A stretch of 64,000 bases of DNA from Deltaproteobacteria bacterium (GTDB taxonomy: Bacteria > Desulfobacterota > Binatia > Binatales > Binataceae). The notes beneath the pieces are model-generated. The model did not search any database. It saw only the letters and a list, made by a program, of their open reading frames with translations, and was not told the origin of the DNA. The stretch lies in contig PLDK01000043.1 in the NCBI GenBank assembly GCA_003135135.1, positions 1 through 64,000 on the forward strand, written 5' to 3'. The translations under genes and the position numbers were made by a program. This document shows positions 52,582-62,019 of this stretch, piece after piece (the first letter of the stretch is position 1; every line of letters starts with the position of its first letter).

Positions 52582-53679
52582 ATGGCTTACGATGACCGAA
52601 AGCCGTTGATCGACAAGATCCAGGCCTTGCGCGGCGACAGAATATTGGTCGCCTTCTTGAACCTCGATCGTCCTAGCAATCCGCCGATTCCGGGGATGAT
52701 GACGCAGTTCCACGCCGACGTGAAAGAGTCACTTTTCCGGGTACTCAAAGAGTCCGTGCCCGCCGGCGCGAAGGTGGACCTGTATCTCTACACTAGAGGC
52801 GGTGATGTAAATGCGGTTTGGCCCATTGTCAGCCTCCTCCGCGAGTTTGACTCAGATTTCGAGGTGCTTGTCCCATTTCGGTGCCACAGTGGCGGCACGC
52901 TCGCGGCGCTCGGCGCGCGCAGAGTCGTTCTCGGGCCGCTCTCGGAACTAAGCCCGGTAGATCCGAGCACTGGCAACCAGTTCAACCCCGTTGATCCTTC
53001 AAATGCGACTGCCCGTCTTGCGATCAGCGTGGAAGATGTCAGATCATATCGACAGTTTGTGCTTGACCAGTTGACCGATGGCAAAGCTGCGGAACCAAGC
53101 GTGCTGGCCCCTTTTATTGAGAAGCTGGTTGCAACCGTTCATCCGCTTGCCCTTGGAAATGTTCACAGGGTGCACCAGCAGATTAAGCAGCTGGCCACCA
53201 CCTTGCTGAATCTTCACTCGATCAAGGGCAGAGACATTCCATCCATCGTCGACCAATTGACTACCCAATTCTATTCCCATCTGCACATGATAAACCGCAA
53301 CGAGGCTCTGAAGATCCTTGGGAATGAACACGTGGAGTTTGCGTCTCCAGAATTGGCAGACGCGATGGATCAACTCCTCCAGCGCTATAAAGGCGACTTC
53401 GGTCTTCACACGCCGTTTATGCTGAGTGCGCACCTAGGAGATAACCTCGAAGAGAGCGTGCGGTTTGTCGGCGGCGTGGTAGAGTCGCGATCGTGGTCAT
53501 ATCTGTATGCCACCAAGGCGCAGATAAGACAGCAATCGAAGTTGCCTGCTAACGTACAGTTGCAGATACCAGTTGGTCAGCCGGTCCCACTAATCCCCGG
53601 CTTGCCCCGTGATTATCAATGGCAAATAACCGATCAGAGATGGGTGCATAACTTAGACCCGCAGGGAGTGACGATATAA
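52582..53679 (+). CDS. SDH-type ClpP-fold serine protease-like protein
   Basis: 365 residues. The first ~160 resemble the serine dehydrogenase proteinase (SDH_sah) branch of the ClpP/crotonase fold: 'VDLYLYTRGGDVNAVWPIVSLL' then 'PFRCHSGGTLAALGARRVVLGPLSELSPVDP', with Ser103 in 'CHSGGT' as probable nucleophile. The C-terminal half is helical and ends in a short beta tail. No signal peptide, so cytoplasmic. Substrate unknown. GAGGAG lies 12 bases before the ATG at 52582. Lower GC than flanking genes. Confidence 0.7.
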   Translation: MAYDDRKPLIDKIQALRGDRILVAFLNLDRPSNPPIPGMMTQFHADVKESLFRVLKESVPAGAKVDLYLYTRGGDVNAVWPIVSLLREFDSDFEVLVPFRCHSGGTLAALGARRVVLGPLSELSPVDPSTGNQFNPVDPSNATARLAISVEDVRSYRQFVLDQLTDGKAAEPSVLAPFIEKLVATVHPLALGNVHRVHQQIKQLATTLLNLHSIKGRDIPSIVDQLTTQFYSHLHMINRNEALKILGNEHVEFASPELADAMDQLLQRYKGDFGLHTPFMLSAHLGDNLEESVRFVGGVVESRSWSYLYATKAQIRQQSKLPANVQLQIPVGQPVPLIPGLPRDYQWQITDQRWVHNLDPQGVTI

Positions 53680-53867
53680 TGGAATTCGTACAATTTCAGA
53701 TTGAGGTCTCGACTGGCGAAGAGGAACTTAACCTCTTCTGGGCCGGGCAACCCACAATCGCAAATGAGATCGATTCGAATTTTATTATGCAGCCGGGCAC
53801 CTACAGGGTTGTAAACGGTGAGGTTTATCGCATCGTCGGAGGGGCAGCGCCCCTCAGTGAGCGATAG
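53679..53867 (+). CDS. 62-residue small protein coupled to the protease
   Basis: ATG overlaps the protease stop (TAATG), a classic translational coupling. The sequence ('MEFVQFQIEVSTGEEELNLFW', ending 'VVNGEVYRIVGGAAPLSER') suggests a small acidic beta-strand protein. No recognised family; it does not look like a VapB antitoxin. A functional link with the protease is inferred from the overlap. Confidence 0.55.
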   Translation: MEFVQFQIEVSTGEEELNLFWAGQPTIANEIDSNFIMQPGTYRVVNGEVYRIVGGAAPLSER

Positions 53868-53927
53868 GTAATCGCAGCGCGCAGAGCTGAAATATCGCGG
53901 CTGGGCCGCGTTGTACACGAGCGAACC

Positions 53928-54317
53928 GTGCTCGTGGATACGTCAGCAGTCATCGCGCTATTTGACGACCACGACCAGTGGCATCGGGAAGCAAAGCGGT
54001 TTTTCGACCAAGAGGACTTCTCTTGGGTGACCGTGGATGTGACTGCGCACGAGGTTTATACACGCGTGCGTTATGATCGCGACTGCACCCATGCGCTGCA
54101 ACATTACGATTTCCTGCGTTCTGGCAAAATAACCGTCATTTCATTTGCACGTGAAGATGAAAGCTCTGCTAGGACGATCTTGGAAAAATATTCCGACCAA
54201 AAGATCAGCTTCCACGACGCCCTTTGTGCCGCCGTTATGCTCCGTATCGGGGCGTACAGAGCTTTTGCTTTCGACAAGCATTTCTGGATCATGGGATTCG
54301 AGATGCTGCCGGGTTGA
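53928..54317 (+). CDS. PIN-domain (VapC-like) ribonuclease
   Basis: 129 residues starting 'MLVDTSAVIALFD' from a GTG at 53928. The four PIN acidic positions are present: Asp4, Glu42 ('TAHEVYTR'), Asp97 ('SFHDALCA') and Asp116 ('AFAFDKHF'). VapC toxins cleave specific RNAs and normally pair with a small upstream antitoxin. Here the 62-residue gene ends 60 bases upstream and lacks antitoxin features, so this is either an orphan or part of a non-standard module. Confidence 0.82.
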   Translation: MLVDTSAVIALFDDHDQWHREAKRFFDQEDFSWVTVDVTAHEVYTRVRYDRDCTHALQHYDFLRSGKITVISFAREDESSARTILEKYSDQKISFHDALCAAVMLRIGAYRAFAFDKHFWIMGFEMLPG

Positions 54318-54418
54318 ACCTGATTCCCTCGGTCTGATCGCGCGCGACGCACTATCCTAACTGGGGCGATGTCAGCGGACACGAAGTTCTGAATCGGTAA
54401 ACTTCGTCGCTTGCGCGC

Positions 54419-55396
54419 TTACTTGATTGCGACCGCGTTGGGAGGCGAGGCGATGCCGCCCTCCAGATTCATCGGCGCCGACACCAGCATGAATTCGTAA
54501 CGCTTGTCGCCGGCGCAATCCACTGCGAGTTCCTCGAGGTTGAACTGCTCGCCGATAGGCAGGCCGAGCAGGCATAGCGTGCGGTAATGCAGCGCGCCCT
54601 CGTCGGAGAAATCCCACGGCCACGGCTCGACGGCGGGACAATCCGTGCCCACCGCGGCGAGCCGATGATCCCAGAACCATTCGACCATCGCGCTGCTGTC
54701 CTCGATGCCGCAGGCTTTGAGCGCGCGCGCCGGCGCCATCGCGGCCTTGTGCTCCGGTGACGCGGCCACGTACGCCTGCATCCAGCCGGTGCGAATCAGC
54801 AGAATCGTGCCGGGCTTCAGCTCGACGCCTTGCGCGACGGCGGTCTCCTTCAAATCGTCGAGGCTGTATTTTTCCGAGGTGAGCGGATCGATCGTGCGGC
54901 CGTGCGAGATACGGTAGCGAAACGCGTCGAGCAGGACGGCGCGGCCGACAAACTTGTTGGCCCATTTGTGGATGCTCAGGCGACCGCCCGGCCCGTCCTT
55001 GATCTCGCTGGATTTCACTCCGTTGTAGAACGCCTTGTAGCGCGGGCTGCCGACATGGGCGAGGCCGTCCCACTGGCTTCCTTCCTGCGTGTTGTAGCTG
55101 TCGAGCGAATCGTCGAAACCGAGCAGGCCGAAACGCTCGAAGCTCATGATGTTGTGCTTGGCGGGAGGCCGGGCGAACAGGGGAGGATTGGCGTAATTGA
55201 TTTTGGTATCGAGCCGGAAGACCATGCCCTTGCGCACCAGGCGCGCGGCCTCGATTACGCCTTCGGGGGTCAGGAAATTCAGGCATCCGAGTTCGTCGTC
55301 GTCGCCAAACACGCCCCACGAAGATTCTTTGGGCTTGTCGGGTCTGATCGGGAGTTCGGAGAAGCGGGGGACCTTGTTGAGATCGATCTTGGCCAT
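54419..55396 (-). CDS. Cyclase-family metal-dependent hydrolase (kynurenine-formamidase-like)
   Basis: 325 residues of the 'cyclase' (PF04199-type) family. The metal motif reads 'GSQWDGLAHVG', in which the usual first His of HxGTHxDxPxH is replaced by Gln-Trp, as in a distinct subgroup; 'IEDSSAMVEWFWDHRLAAVGTDCPAVE' is the second conserved region. Probably hydrolyses an amide or lactone. AAGGAG lies 9 bases before the ATG at 55396; open frame to 55441 lacks support. Confidence 0.82.
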   Translation of the reverse strand: MAKIDLNKVPRFSELPIRPDKPKESSWGVFGDDDELGCLNFLTPEGVIEAARLVRKGMVFRLDTKINYANPPLFARPPAKHNIMSFERFGLLGFDDSLDSYNTQEGSQWDGLAHVGSPRYKAFYNGVKSSEIKDGPGGRLSIHKWANKFVGRAVLLDAFRYRISHGRTIDPLTSEKYSLDDLKETAVAQGVELKPGTILLIRTGWMQAYVAASPEHKAAMAPARALKACGIEDSSAMVEWFWDHRLAAVGTDCPAVEPWPWDFSDEGALHYRTLCLLGLPIGEQFNLEELAVDCAGDKRYEFMLVSAPMNLEGGIASPPNAVAIK

Positions 55397-55428
55397 CGCA
55401 CCAGCTCCTTGGCGGAAATTGCGGTCAC

Positions 55429-55899
55429 TCAGGGCGTCCATTCGTAGAGCACGTCGGCTTCGCGCTCCATGTTAGTGGCGCCGTCGGTAAATTTCTTTGC
55501 GATGAAGCCGCGCGCCTCGTAGAAATGGCGCGCGGGAGTGTTGCGCTGGAACGCCCACAGGCGAAGACCGGCGGGGCGAAGTTGCCTGGCGTGCGCGAGC
55601 ATCGCGCCGCCGACGCCGCGGCGCTGATCGGCGGGGGCAACGTAAAACTGATTGACCTCGTCGCCGTCGAGCACCAGCACCGCCACGATTCGCCCGCCAA
55701 CCTCTGCAACCCAGGTCTCGTGCTCCGGCACCATCCGATCGATCACAAAGGAGCGAATCTCCGCGTCAGTGCCGACCGTGAGGAGGTAGGCGGCGGCACC
55801 GCGCCGCGAGGCGATATACACCGTCGCGACTTCGACCGCATCGGCAGCCGTCGCGCGGCGGAAGGTGACGGGTTGCTGCGAGGTGTCGTGCGAAGCCAT
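55429..55899 (-). CDS. GNAT-family N-acetyltransferase
   Basis: 156 residues. The acetyl-CoA pyrophosphate loop is 'VAPADQRRGVGGAMLAHAR', preceded by strand 'VNQFYV' and followed by 'LWAFQRNTPARHFYEARGF', a normal GNAT motif A/B arrangement. Substrate unknown. The ATG at 55899 is preferred because the 50 upstream codons are Arg-rich and unlike the family. Confidence 0.88.
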   Translation of the reverse strand: MASHDTSQQPVTFRRATAADAVEVATVYIASRRGAAAYLLTVGTDAEIRSFVIDRMVPEHETWVAEVGGRIVAVLVLDGDEVNQFYVAPADQRRGVGGAMLAHARQLRPAGLRLWAFQRNTPARHFYEARGFIAKKFTDGATNMEREADVLYEWTP

Positions 55900-55976
55900 T
55901 AATGCCGGTCCCCGCCCGAGCGCGGCGCGGTATTCTGGATCAATTGAAGAAATTATTCTAACGCACGCGTGCGCCC

Positions 55977-58313
55977 CTACAAATTCATCTGCACGATCGT
56001 CGCGCCCGCGCCGCCGTGATGCGGTTCGGCGACGCGAAACGACGCGCAATACGCCGACGCGGCCAGGTATTCGGTCACGGCTTTCCTCAGCGCGCCCGAT
56101 CCAATCCCGTGGACAATCCGCACCTCCGCACGATTGGTCAGGAAGGCGGTATCGAGAAATTCCTCGAGCTTGCGCAGCGCGTCCGTCGTTCGCATCCCGA
56201 TCAGGTTCAGCTCGGCGCCCTCGCCGCGATCGGCGCTGAAGATGACGGTCGCCGTCTTGATCCGCGCGGGGCGAGTTTCAGGCGCGATCGCCGCCGACCT
56301 GCGCAGGCGCTCGGGCGCGACTTCGATCCTGAGGCCGCCGCGGCTGATCACGGCGCGTCCCGATTCCAGCACAATTAATTCGCCGCGGATGTCGCCAACC
56401 TCGACGCTATCCCCGACCTTGAGCGGCGCATCGGACTCCCCCACGGCCTGGGCAGCCGGCGCGAGGTTCTCGAGTTTCGCCGCCGCTTTGGTGATGAACC
56501 CCTTCAAGTCGGTGCGCGATTTCGTCCGGGTTTTCAGCTCGTCCATCAGCGCCGCACCGTCGCGCCTGAGCGACTCGATCAGGTCGGCGACTTCGGCGCG
56601 CAGCCGCTTGCGTTCCAGCTCGGCGCGCTCGCGCGTTTTTTCAGTGTCCTGAAGAACTTCCTGCTCGACGCGGGCCAGGCTGGCCTCGCGCTCGCGCAAC
56701 TTTTCGGCCTGCGCATTGAGTTTGACGCGCTCGCCGTCCAATCTTTTCAGCGCGTAGGTGAGCTCGAGCGTCCCGGCGCCCATCGATTGCTCGGCCGCGC
56801 TGATTATTTCCTCGGGCAACCCGAGCCGGCGCGCGACCGCGAGTCCGTAACTCTGCCCGATGGTATGCGGCCTCAGCCGATATAACGGGGTGAGGCGGTC
56901 GGCGTCGAAATCCACGGCGGCGGCCTCGAACCCGGCTTGAGAATATGCGTGGAGCTTCACCGCGGTGGAATGCGTCGCGATCGCCAGCATGCAGCGCCGC
57001 GTCCCGAGATGGTTCATCAGGCCGATTGCGAGCGCCGCGCCCTCGGCGGGATCGGTGCCGGCGCCCGGCTCGTCGAGAATCACCAGCGCCGGCTCGACGA
57101 GCGATCTGATTATCTCCGACAAGTTGGCGATATGGCCGGAAAAGCTCGAGAGGTTGGATTCGATGGACTGTTCGTCGCCGATGTCGGCGAACACGCTGCG
57201 AAAAACCGTCGCCTTGCTGCCGGCGAGCGCCGGAATCAGCACCCCCGCCTGCGCCATCAGGGACAGCAGCCCGACCGTCTTGAGCGCGACCGTTTTCCCG
57301 CCCGTGTTCGGCCCCGAGATGACGATGCCGCGCTGTCCGGCCCCGATTTTCACGTCGATCGGGATCACCTCGCGGCCGCTGGTCATCAGCAGCGGATGCC
57401 GCGCGCCGATAAGGTCGATTCCCTCGTCAACCAGCTGCGGCTCGACGCATCGAAACCGCTCGGCGAAAATCGCGCGCGCGTTGAGCGCATCGAGCGCCAC
57501 CATCGCGTCGAACGTGAGTTGCAATTCAGGCGCGTATCCGCCGACCATCGCCGTCAGCTGCGCGAGGATTCGGGTCTCTTCCGCCTCCGCTTCGCGCTCG
57601 AGCATCATCAGCCGGTTGTTCAGCTCGACCGCCCACATCGGCTCGACGAACAGGGTCTCGCCCGAAACGCTGCGGTCCTGCACGATTCCCTCGAATCGTT
57701 CCGCGTAGTTCAGCTTCATCGGCAGCACGAAGCGGCGGTTGCGAATCGTCACGATGAAATCGGATACGAATGACTCCATGCCCGACGCGTTGAGCGAGCG
57801 CAGCAGGCGCGCTTCGAGTTCGGCGCGCTCGTCGCGCAGCCGGCTGCGCAGACGTTTCAGCTCGCGGCTGGCGTCGTCGAGAATTCCGCCGTCGTCGGCC
57901 AGCGCACCGAGCATCGCGTCGGCCAGTTCCTTCGGCGCGAGCAGGTTGTGCACCAACGCCGCGACCTGCGGGAAGCGCTCGACGCGCGAGCGCATAAAGC
58001 CGCCGACGTGGCGCGAGCCCACGATAAAATCGCGCACCTTGACCAGCGCTTCGCCGCCGAGGATCGCGCCGGCGCGCGCCGCCGCCAGCAGGTACGGCCG
58101 CTGATCGGTGAATTCGCTTATCGGGATCGAGCCGGCATGCGATCTCAGAGCGGCCATCTCGGCCGTCGAATCAAGCCGGCGGCGCACTTCGACCGCGTCG
58201 ATCGACGGGCGCAGTTCGGCGGTCGCCGCGCGCCCCGGCTCGGAGGCGCAAAACTCCATGACGAGGTGAATCACCTTGTCGAACTCGAGCGCTTTCAGAT
58301 CGCGTTCCCGCAT
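55977..58313 (-). CDS. mutS2: Endonuclease MutS2
   Basis: 778 residues. N-terminal MutS core helices, the ATPase with Walker A '[17 protein letters not shown]' and '[19 protein letters not shown]', a charged coiled-coil (about 515-600), and a C-terminal Smr domain ('[12 protein letters not shown]', '[16 protein letters not shown]'). MutS2 suppresses recombination and, in B. subtilis, acts on collided ribosomes. The start ATG at 58313 matches the family N-terminus '[10 protein letters not shown]'. Divergent from the carboxylase. Confidence 0.95.
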   Translation of the reverse strand: MRERDLKALEFDKVIHLVMEFCASEPGRAATAELRPSIDAVEVRRRLDSTAEMAALRSHAGSIPISEFTDQRPYLLAAARAGAILGGEALVKVRDFIVGSRHVGGFMRSRVERFPQVAALVHNLLAPKELADAMLGALADDGGILDDASRELKRLRSRLRDERAELEARLLRSLNASGMESFVSDFIVTIRNRRFVLPMKLNYAERFEGIVQDRSVSGETLFVEPMWAVELNNRLMMLEREAEAEETRILAQLTAMVGGYAPELQLTFDAMVALDALNARAIFAERFRCVEPQLVDEGIDLIGARHPLLMTSGREVIPIDVKIGAGQRGIVISGPNTGGKTVALKTVGLLSLMAQAGVLIPALAGSKATVFRSVFADIGDEQSIESNLSSFSGHIANLSEIIRSLVEPALVILDEPGAGTDPAEGAALAIGLMNHLGTRRCMLAIATHSTAVKLHAYSQAGFEAAAVDFDADRLTPLYRLRPHTIGQSYGLAVARRLGLPEEIISAAEQSMGAGTLELTYALKRLDGERVKLNAQAEKLREREASLARVEQEVLQDTEKTRERAELERKRLRAEVADLIESLRRDGAALMDELKTRTKSRTDLKGFITKAAAKLENLAPAAQAVGESDAPLKVGDSVEVGDIRGELIVLESGRAVISRGGLRIEVAPERLRRSAAIAPETRPARIKTATVIFSADRGEGAELNLIGMRTTDALRKLEEFLDTAFLTNRAEVRIVHGIGSGALRKAVTEYLAASAYCASFRVAEPHHGGAGATIVQMNL

Positions 58314-58425
58314 CGCATCGGAGCCGCGCGGCGTTTTGCCTATTGGGCCGGCCCTCAGGCTAATATCTAGCCCAACTTTGGTCCGCAGGCATCACGGATT
58401 CTCAACAGGCATCAAGGATACTCAA

Positions 58426-60036
58426 ATGGATCGGATAGAATCCCGGCTGGATACCAACTCCGAAGAGTTTCGCCGCAACCGCGACGCGATGGACTCGCTG
58501 GTCAAGGGCCTGCGCGACGAAATCGAGCGGATTCGCCAGGGTGGTTCCGCTCCCGCGCGCCAGCTTCACGTCGAACGCGGCAAGTTGCTCGCGCGCGATC
58601 GCGTAAAGAAACTTCTCGACCCCGGCAGTCCGTTCCTCGAACTGTCGCCGCTGGCCGCGATTGGGATGTACGACGGCGACTCGCCGTCGGCGAGCATCAT
58701 CACCGGCATCGGTCGAATCCACGGGCGCGAGACCGTCGTCGTCGCCAACGACGCGACCGTCAAAGGCGGCACCTATTTTCCGATGACCGTGAAGAAGCAT
58801 CTCCGCGCGCAGCAGATCGCGATCGAGAATATGCTGCCGTGCGTTTATCTGGTCGATTCGGGGGGCGCCTTCCTGCCGTTGCAGGCCGAGATTTTCCCCG
58901 ATCAGGATCACTTCGGGCGGATCTTTTACAACCAGGCGCGGATGTCCGCGATCGGGCTGGCGCAGGTCGCGGTGGTGATGGGCAGTTGCACGGCCGGCGG
59001 CGCGTATGTGCCCGCGATGTGCGACGAGAACGTGATCGTCCGCGGGCAGGGAACGATCTTCCTGGCCGGACCGCCGCTGGTGCGCGCCGCAACCGGCGAG
59101 GAGGTCAGCGCCGAGGATCTCGGCGGCGGCGACGTGCATACGCGATTGTCCGGCGTGAGCGATCACCTGGCCGACGACGACGAGCACGCGCTCCAGATCG
59201 CGCGCGCGATCTTCGAGAATCTCGGGCCTCGCACCGCCGCCGCGATCGCGCAGGACACCCCCGAGGATCCGCACTACGATCCGGCCGAACTGTACGGCAT
59301 CATCCCGGTCGATACGCGCCGGCCCTACGACGTGCGCGAGGTGATCGCGCGGCTGGTTGACGGCAGCAGGATGCATGAGTTTAAGGCGCGTTATGCAACC
59401 TCCATCGTGACCGGCTTCGCGCGAATCCACGGCTATCCCGTCGGCATCGTCGCCAACAACGGCGTGCTGTTCAGCGAATCCGCGCTGAAGGCCACCCACT
59501 TCATCGAGTTGTGCTGCGCGCGGCGCGTCCCGCTGCTCTTCCTGCAAAACATCACCGGCTTCATCGTCGGCAAGCGCTACGAACAGGGCGGCATCGCGAA
59601 GGACGGCGCCAAGATGGTCAACGCGGTCGCCAACGCGCAGGTGCCGAAGTTCACGGTGATCATCGGCGCGTCGAACGGCGCGGGAAATTACGGGATGTGC
59701 GGGCGCGCGTACTCGCCGCGATTGCTCTTCATGTGGCCCAACGCGCGGATCTCGGTGATGGGCGGCGAGCAAGCCGCCAACACGCTGCTCACGGTGAAGC
59801 TCGATCAGTTGAAACGCGAAGGCGCCACGATGAGCGACGCCGAGCAAAAGGAATTTCTCCGTCCCACGCTCGACAAGTACGAGATCGAGTCCAGCGTCTA
59901 TTACTCGAGCGCGCGGTTATGGGACGACGGGGTGCTCGATCCGGTCGAAACGCGCGCCGCGCTGGCGCTGGGGATCGCGGCCTCGATGAACGCGCCGATT
60001 GCCGAGCACCCCGGCTTCGGCGTCTTCAGGATGTGA
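58426..60036 (+). CDS. Acyl-CoA carboxylase carboxyltransferase, 3-methylcrotonyl-CoA carboxylase beta type
   Basis: 536 residues, the MCCB length. '[35 protein letters not shown]' pattern (key part '[15 protein letters not shown]'), '[16 protein letters not shown]', '[15 protein letters not shown]' and '[25 protein letters not shown]' fit methylcrotonyl- or geranyl-CoA carboxylases rather than PccB or AccD. It uses a carboxyl-biotin carried by an alpha subunit that is not in this window. Suggests leucine or isoprenoid catabolism. Its last 56 bases are duplicated at 60874-60929. Confidence 0.9.
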   Translation: MDRIESRLDTNSEEFRRNRDAMDSLVKGLRDEIERIRQGGSAPARQLHVERGKLLARDRVKKLLDPGSPFLELSPLAAIGMYDGDSPSASIITGIGRIHGRETVVVANDATVKGGTYFPMTVKKHLRAQQIAIENMLPCVYLVDSGGAFLPLQAEIFPDQDHFGRIFYNQARMSAIGLAQVAVVMGSCTAGGAYVPAMCDENVIVRGQGTIFLAGPPLVRAATGEEVSAEDLGGGDVHTRLSGVSDHLADDDEHALQIARAIFENLGPRTAAAIAQDTPEDPHYDPAELYGIIPVDTRRPYDVREVIARLVDGSRMHEFKARYATSIVTGFARIHGYPVGIVANNGVLFSESALKATHFIELCCARRVPLLFLQNITGFIVGKRYEQGGIAKDGAKMVNAVANAQVPKFTVIIGASNGAGNYGMCGRAYSPRLLFMWPNARISVMGGEQAANTLLTVKLDQLKREGATMSDAEQKEFLRPTLDKYEIESSVYYSSARLWDDGVLDPVETRAALALGIAASMNAPIAEHPGFGVFRM

Positions 60037-60216
60037 GGGTGGTTTCCGGTCCCTACGATTCCCCGGGATCGCGAAGGTTCGGGCGCGAAATACCCGGCGC
60101 AAATTCGCGGACTATCGAACCGAACGAAAGTTAAAACGATTGGCGGGATTTAGCGCGTGATAGGGCGCGTTGGGGAAGCCGGAAACCAGGCACGCCCGCG
60201 CTAACGGTCGCGGCGG

Positions 60217-60642
60217 TCAGCGCGCGAAAAACGAGTAGCTCCTTGGCGCGTGCTCCTTAAGGTATTTGCGCAGCGATTCGACACCCAAGTTCCGAGCCGT
60301 GGTTTGCTGCCGACCGCCCGGGCAGTTCTCTTCGACCCACCATCGGTTTTCATCAAGCCTGATGTAGACCTTGCTGTTGTTCCCGACCGCGGCGCTGCCG
60401 CGATGCCCAAATTGGTCCAAACGCAGGCCGAACTCGTTCATCAGTTCCTGCCAGTAAATCCAGGTTAAGGGAGCGGCGGTCGCCGCTCGAGCAGCAGGAA
60501 TCTCCCGTGCCTTGATTTCATAGCGATCCATCAGCGCCTTCTGCAGGCGGCGCGCAGTCTCAGCCTCTGCCGGCACGGCTCCGTTACCGGTGTTGACCTT
60601 GCGCAACAGTGCGATCTTTCGCCGTGCGTCTTCGGCCTTCAT
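60217..60642 (-). CDS. DUF2786 protein
   Basis: 141 residues. 'RRKIALLRKVNTGNGAVPAEAETARRLQKALMDRYEI' (key pieces 'KIALLRKV' and 'ALMDRYEI') is the DUF2786 domain. The C-terminal half ('YIRLDENRWWVEENCPGG') is unfamiliar. DUF2786 occurs in phage and chromosomal proteins of unknown function. It lies between duplicated gene tails, with an AT-rich upstream region, suggesting recent acquisition. Confidence 0.75.
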   Translation of the reverse strand: MKAEDARRKIALLRKVNTGNGAVPAEAETARRLQKALMDRYEIKAREIPAARAATAAPLTWIYWQELMNEFGLRLDQFGHRGSAAVGNNSKVYIRLDENRWWVEENCPGGRQQTTARNLGVESLRKYLKEHAPRSYSFFAR

Positions 60643-60685
60643 CGAAATACTTCCATATCGATTGTTGATTCTGTGATGGCCAATA

Positions 60686-60714
60686 AACTTAGTTGAATCG
60701 CATATTTATGTCAA
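60686..60714 (-). promoter_or_regulatory. Possible promoter of the DUF2786 gene
   Basis: On the minus strand a perfect TTGACA (60714-60709) precedes, after 17 bases, a weak TAAGTT (60691-60686) within AT-rich DNA, about 45 bases from the DUF2786 ATG. Confidence 0.4.
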
Positions 60715-60790
60715 GATTTTTAATGAGGATTTAAATTTTTAGTGCTCCCCGGGACAATGGTGCGCCGCAACGGCGCGGAAAATACCGCGC

Positions 60791-60929
60791 GCTCAGCCTT
60801 CCGGCGCAAACATTTTGTCGGCCCGCACCAGCCGGTCGAACTCCTCTCCCTTGAGCAACTTCAACGCAACCGTGGCCTCGATGAACACGCCGATTTCCGA
60901 GCACCCCGGCTTCGGCGTCTTCAGGATGT
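60791..60929 (+). repeat. Chimeric duplication of fumC and carboxylase 3' ends
   Basis: 60791-60880 matches 62018-62107 (the 3' end of fumC) at 88 of 90 bases, same orientation. 60874-60929 matches 59979-60034 (the 3' end of the carboxylase gene) at 54 of 56. The two copied tails share the 7 bases GGCCTCG at 60874-60880 as their junction. Both copied stops are preserved (TGA; TGA changed to TAG). Confidence 0.92.
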
Positions 60930-60948
60930 AGGCTGCGGCGCGTTCCTC

Positions 60949-62013
60949 TCACCCCAGGAAGTGCACTGCGATTACGACGTTGGTCACCACGAACGCCGCC
61001 GGGATCACCCATCGCGAGTACTTGCGAATCCGCAGCCCGATATCGCGCCGCGCCTGCGAGCGATGCGTCACGTGGACCGTCATCAGCTCCACCACCGCGA
61101 GGAAAACGTAGATGTAGCACTCGAGGAAAAACGCATCGATGTACGTCAGGTAGGGCAGCCGCGGCATCGTCGCGGAGATCGCAAACGCGAAGGCAATTAC
61201 AGTCAGAATCGTCGTGACCGCGACCTGGATCTGGTTGGACAGGTCGCCCGCCTCGATCCAGAAGACCGCCCACGACAAAAACACCATTAGCAGCAGCGGC
61301 AGGAACACTTTCCACAAATAGAAGGTCGAGCGCCGCACGACGTCGATTTCGAACCTGGCTTCCGGCATGGTGAAGCCGCCATAGGTCGGCGCGATAAGCA
61401 GCTCCGAGTGCATCGAGATCAGATGCCATTGCGCCAGCGAGGAGAAGGTCTTGAATTCGCTGGCGCTCCACGTCGAGATTTTGTCCAGATGAAACTTCAT
61501 CCGCGGCCCGTCCACCAGGAAGGGATGAATGATGACTATCAGCCGCTGCTGATCGAACGGGAAGCGTCTCAGCGCGAACTTCGACGACAGGCTTGCGATG
61601 AAGCGCTCCGCGTACCTCACCGTGCCGTCCGGGCTTACCATGATCGCGATTTCGTCGCGCGAGCGGGGCGCCGCCGCATTGATCATCTCCAGTTGAGGCA
61701 CCCAGATCTGGCCCATTGCGTAGTTACGCACCTGGTCGTCAGGTCCATGCGGGGTATAGGCGAGCCGCTTGTCGATCCATCGCGCATACAGGTAGCCGTC
61801 GAGGCGAAACTGCTCGCTGAATTCGTCGATCGCGGCGATGTTGATGACGTGCAGGCCGAGCACGACGTCGATCGGCTTGCCGTTTTCAAACGGCGGTTGC
61901 AGGATCGGATTGGTCGCGATGCCGGTCGGAGTTGGCGCCGCTCGGCCCGGCGCCGGCGACAGCATCGCGCCGACTACGATTGCAAGCGCAAAGGCAACGA
62001 TCCCCCGCCGCAT
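60949..62013 (-). CDS. Pentameric ligand-gated ion channel (bacterial Cys-loop-like)
   Basis: 354 residues. A signal peptide (about 1-25), an all-beta extracellular domain with the pro-loop motif 'LRRFPFDQQRL' (no Cys pair, as in bacterial members), and four transmembrane helices: M1 'WKVFLPLLLMVFLSWAVFW', M2 ending 'TVIAFAFAISATMPRLPYLTYID', M3 'YIYVFLAVVELMTVHV', M4 at the C-terminus. The M2-M3 'PRLPYxTxID' block resembles ELIC. Gating ligand unknown. It is 6 bases downstream of fumC on the same strand and flanked by duplicated gene tails. Confidence 0.93.
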   Translation of the reverse strand: MRRGIVAFALAIVVGAMLSPAPGRAAPTPTGIATNPILQPPFENGKPIDVVLGLHVINIAAIDEFSEQFRLDGYLYARWIDKRLAYTPHGPDDQVRNYAMGQIWVPQLEMINAAAPRSRDEIAIMVSPDGTVRYAERFIASLSSKFALRRFPFDQQRLIVIIHPFLVDGPRMKFHLDKISTWSASEFKTFSSLAQWHLISMHSELLIAPTYGGFTMPEARFEIDVVRRSTFYLWKVFLPLLLMVFLSWAVFWIEAGDLSNQIQVAVTTILTVIAFAFAISATMPRLPYLTYIDAFFLECYIYVFLAVVELMTVHVTHRSQARRDIGLRIRKYSRWVIPAAFVVTNVVIAVHFLG

Positions 62014-62019
62014 CCCGGC

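Noticed and set aside
53679-54317. Standard VapBC toxin-antitoxin pair
   Set aside because: The upstream 62-residue protein lacks an antitoxin-like DNA-binding motif and is coupled to the protease, not to the PIN gene.
60040-60188. Inverted TGGTTTCCGG/CCGGAAACCA ends as a small mobile element
   Set aside because: Only 10 bp, no second copy, no target duplication; could be chance in GC-rich DNA. The 180 bases after the carboxylase otherwise show nothing.
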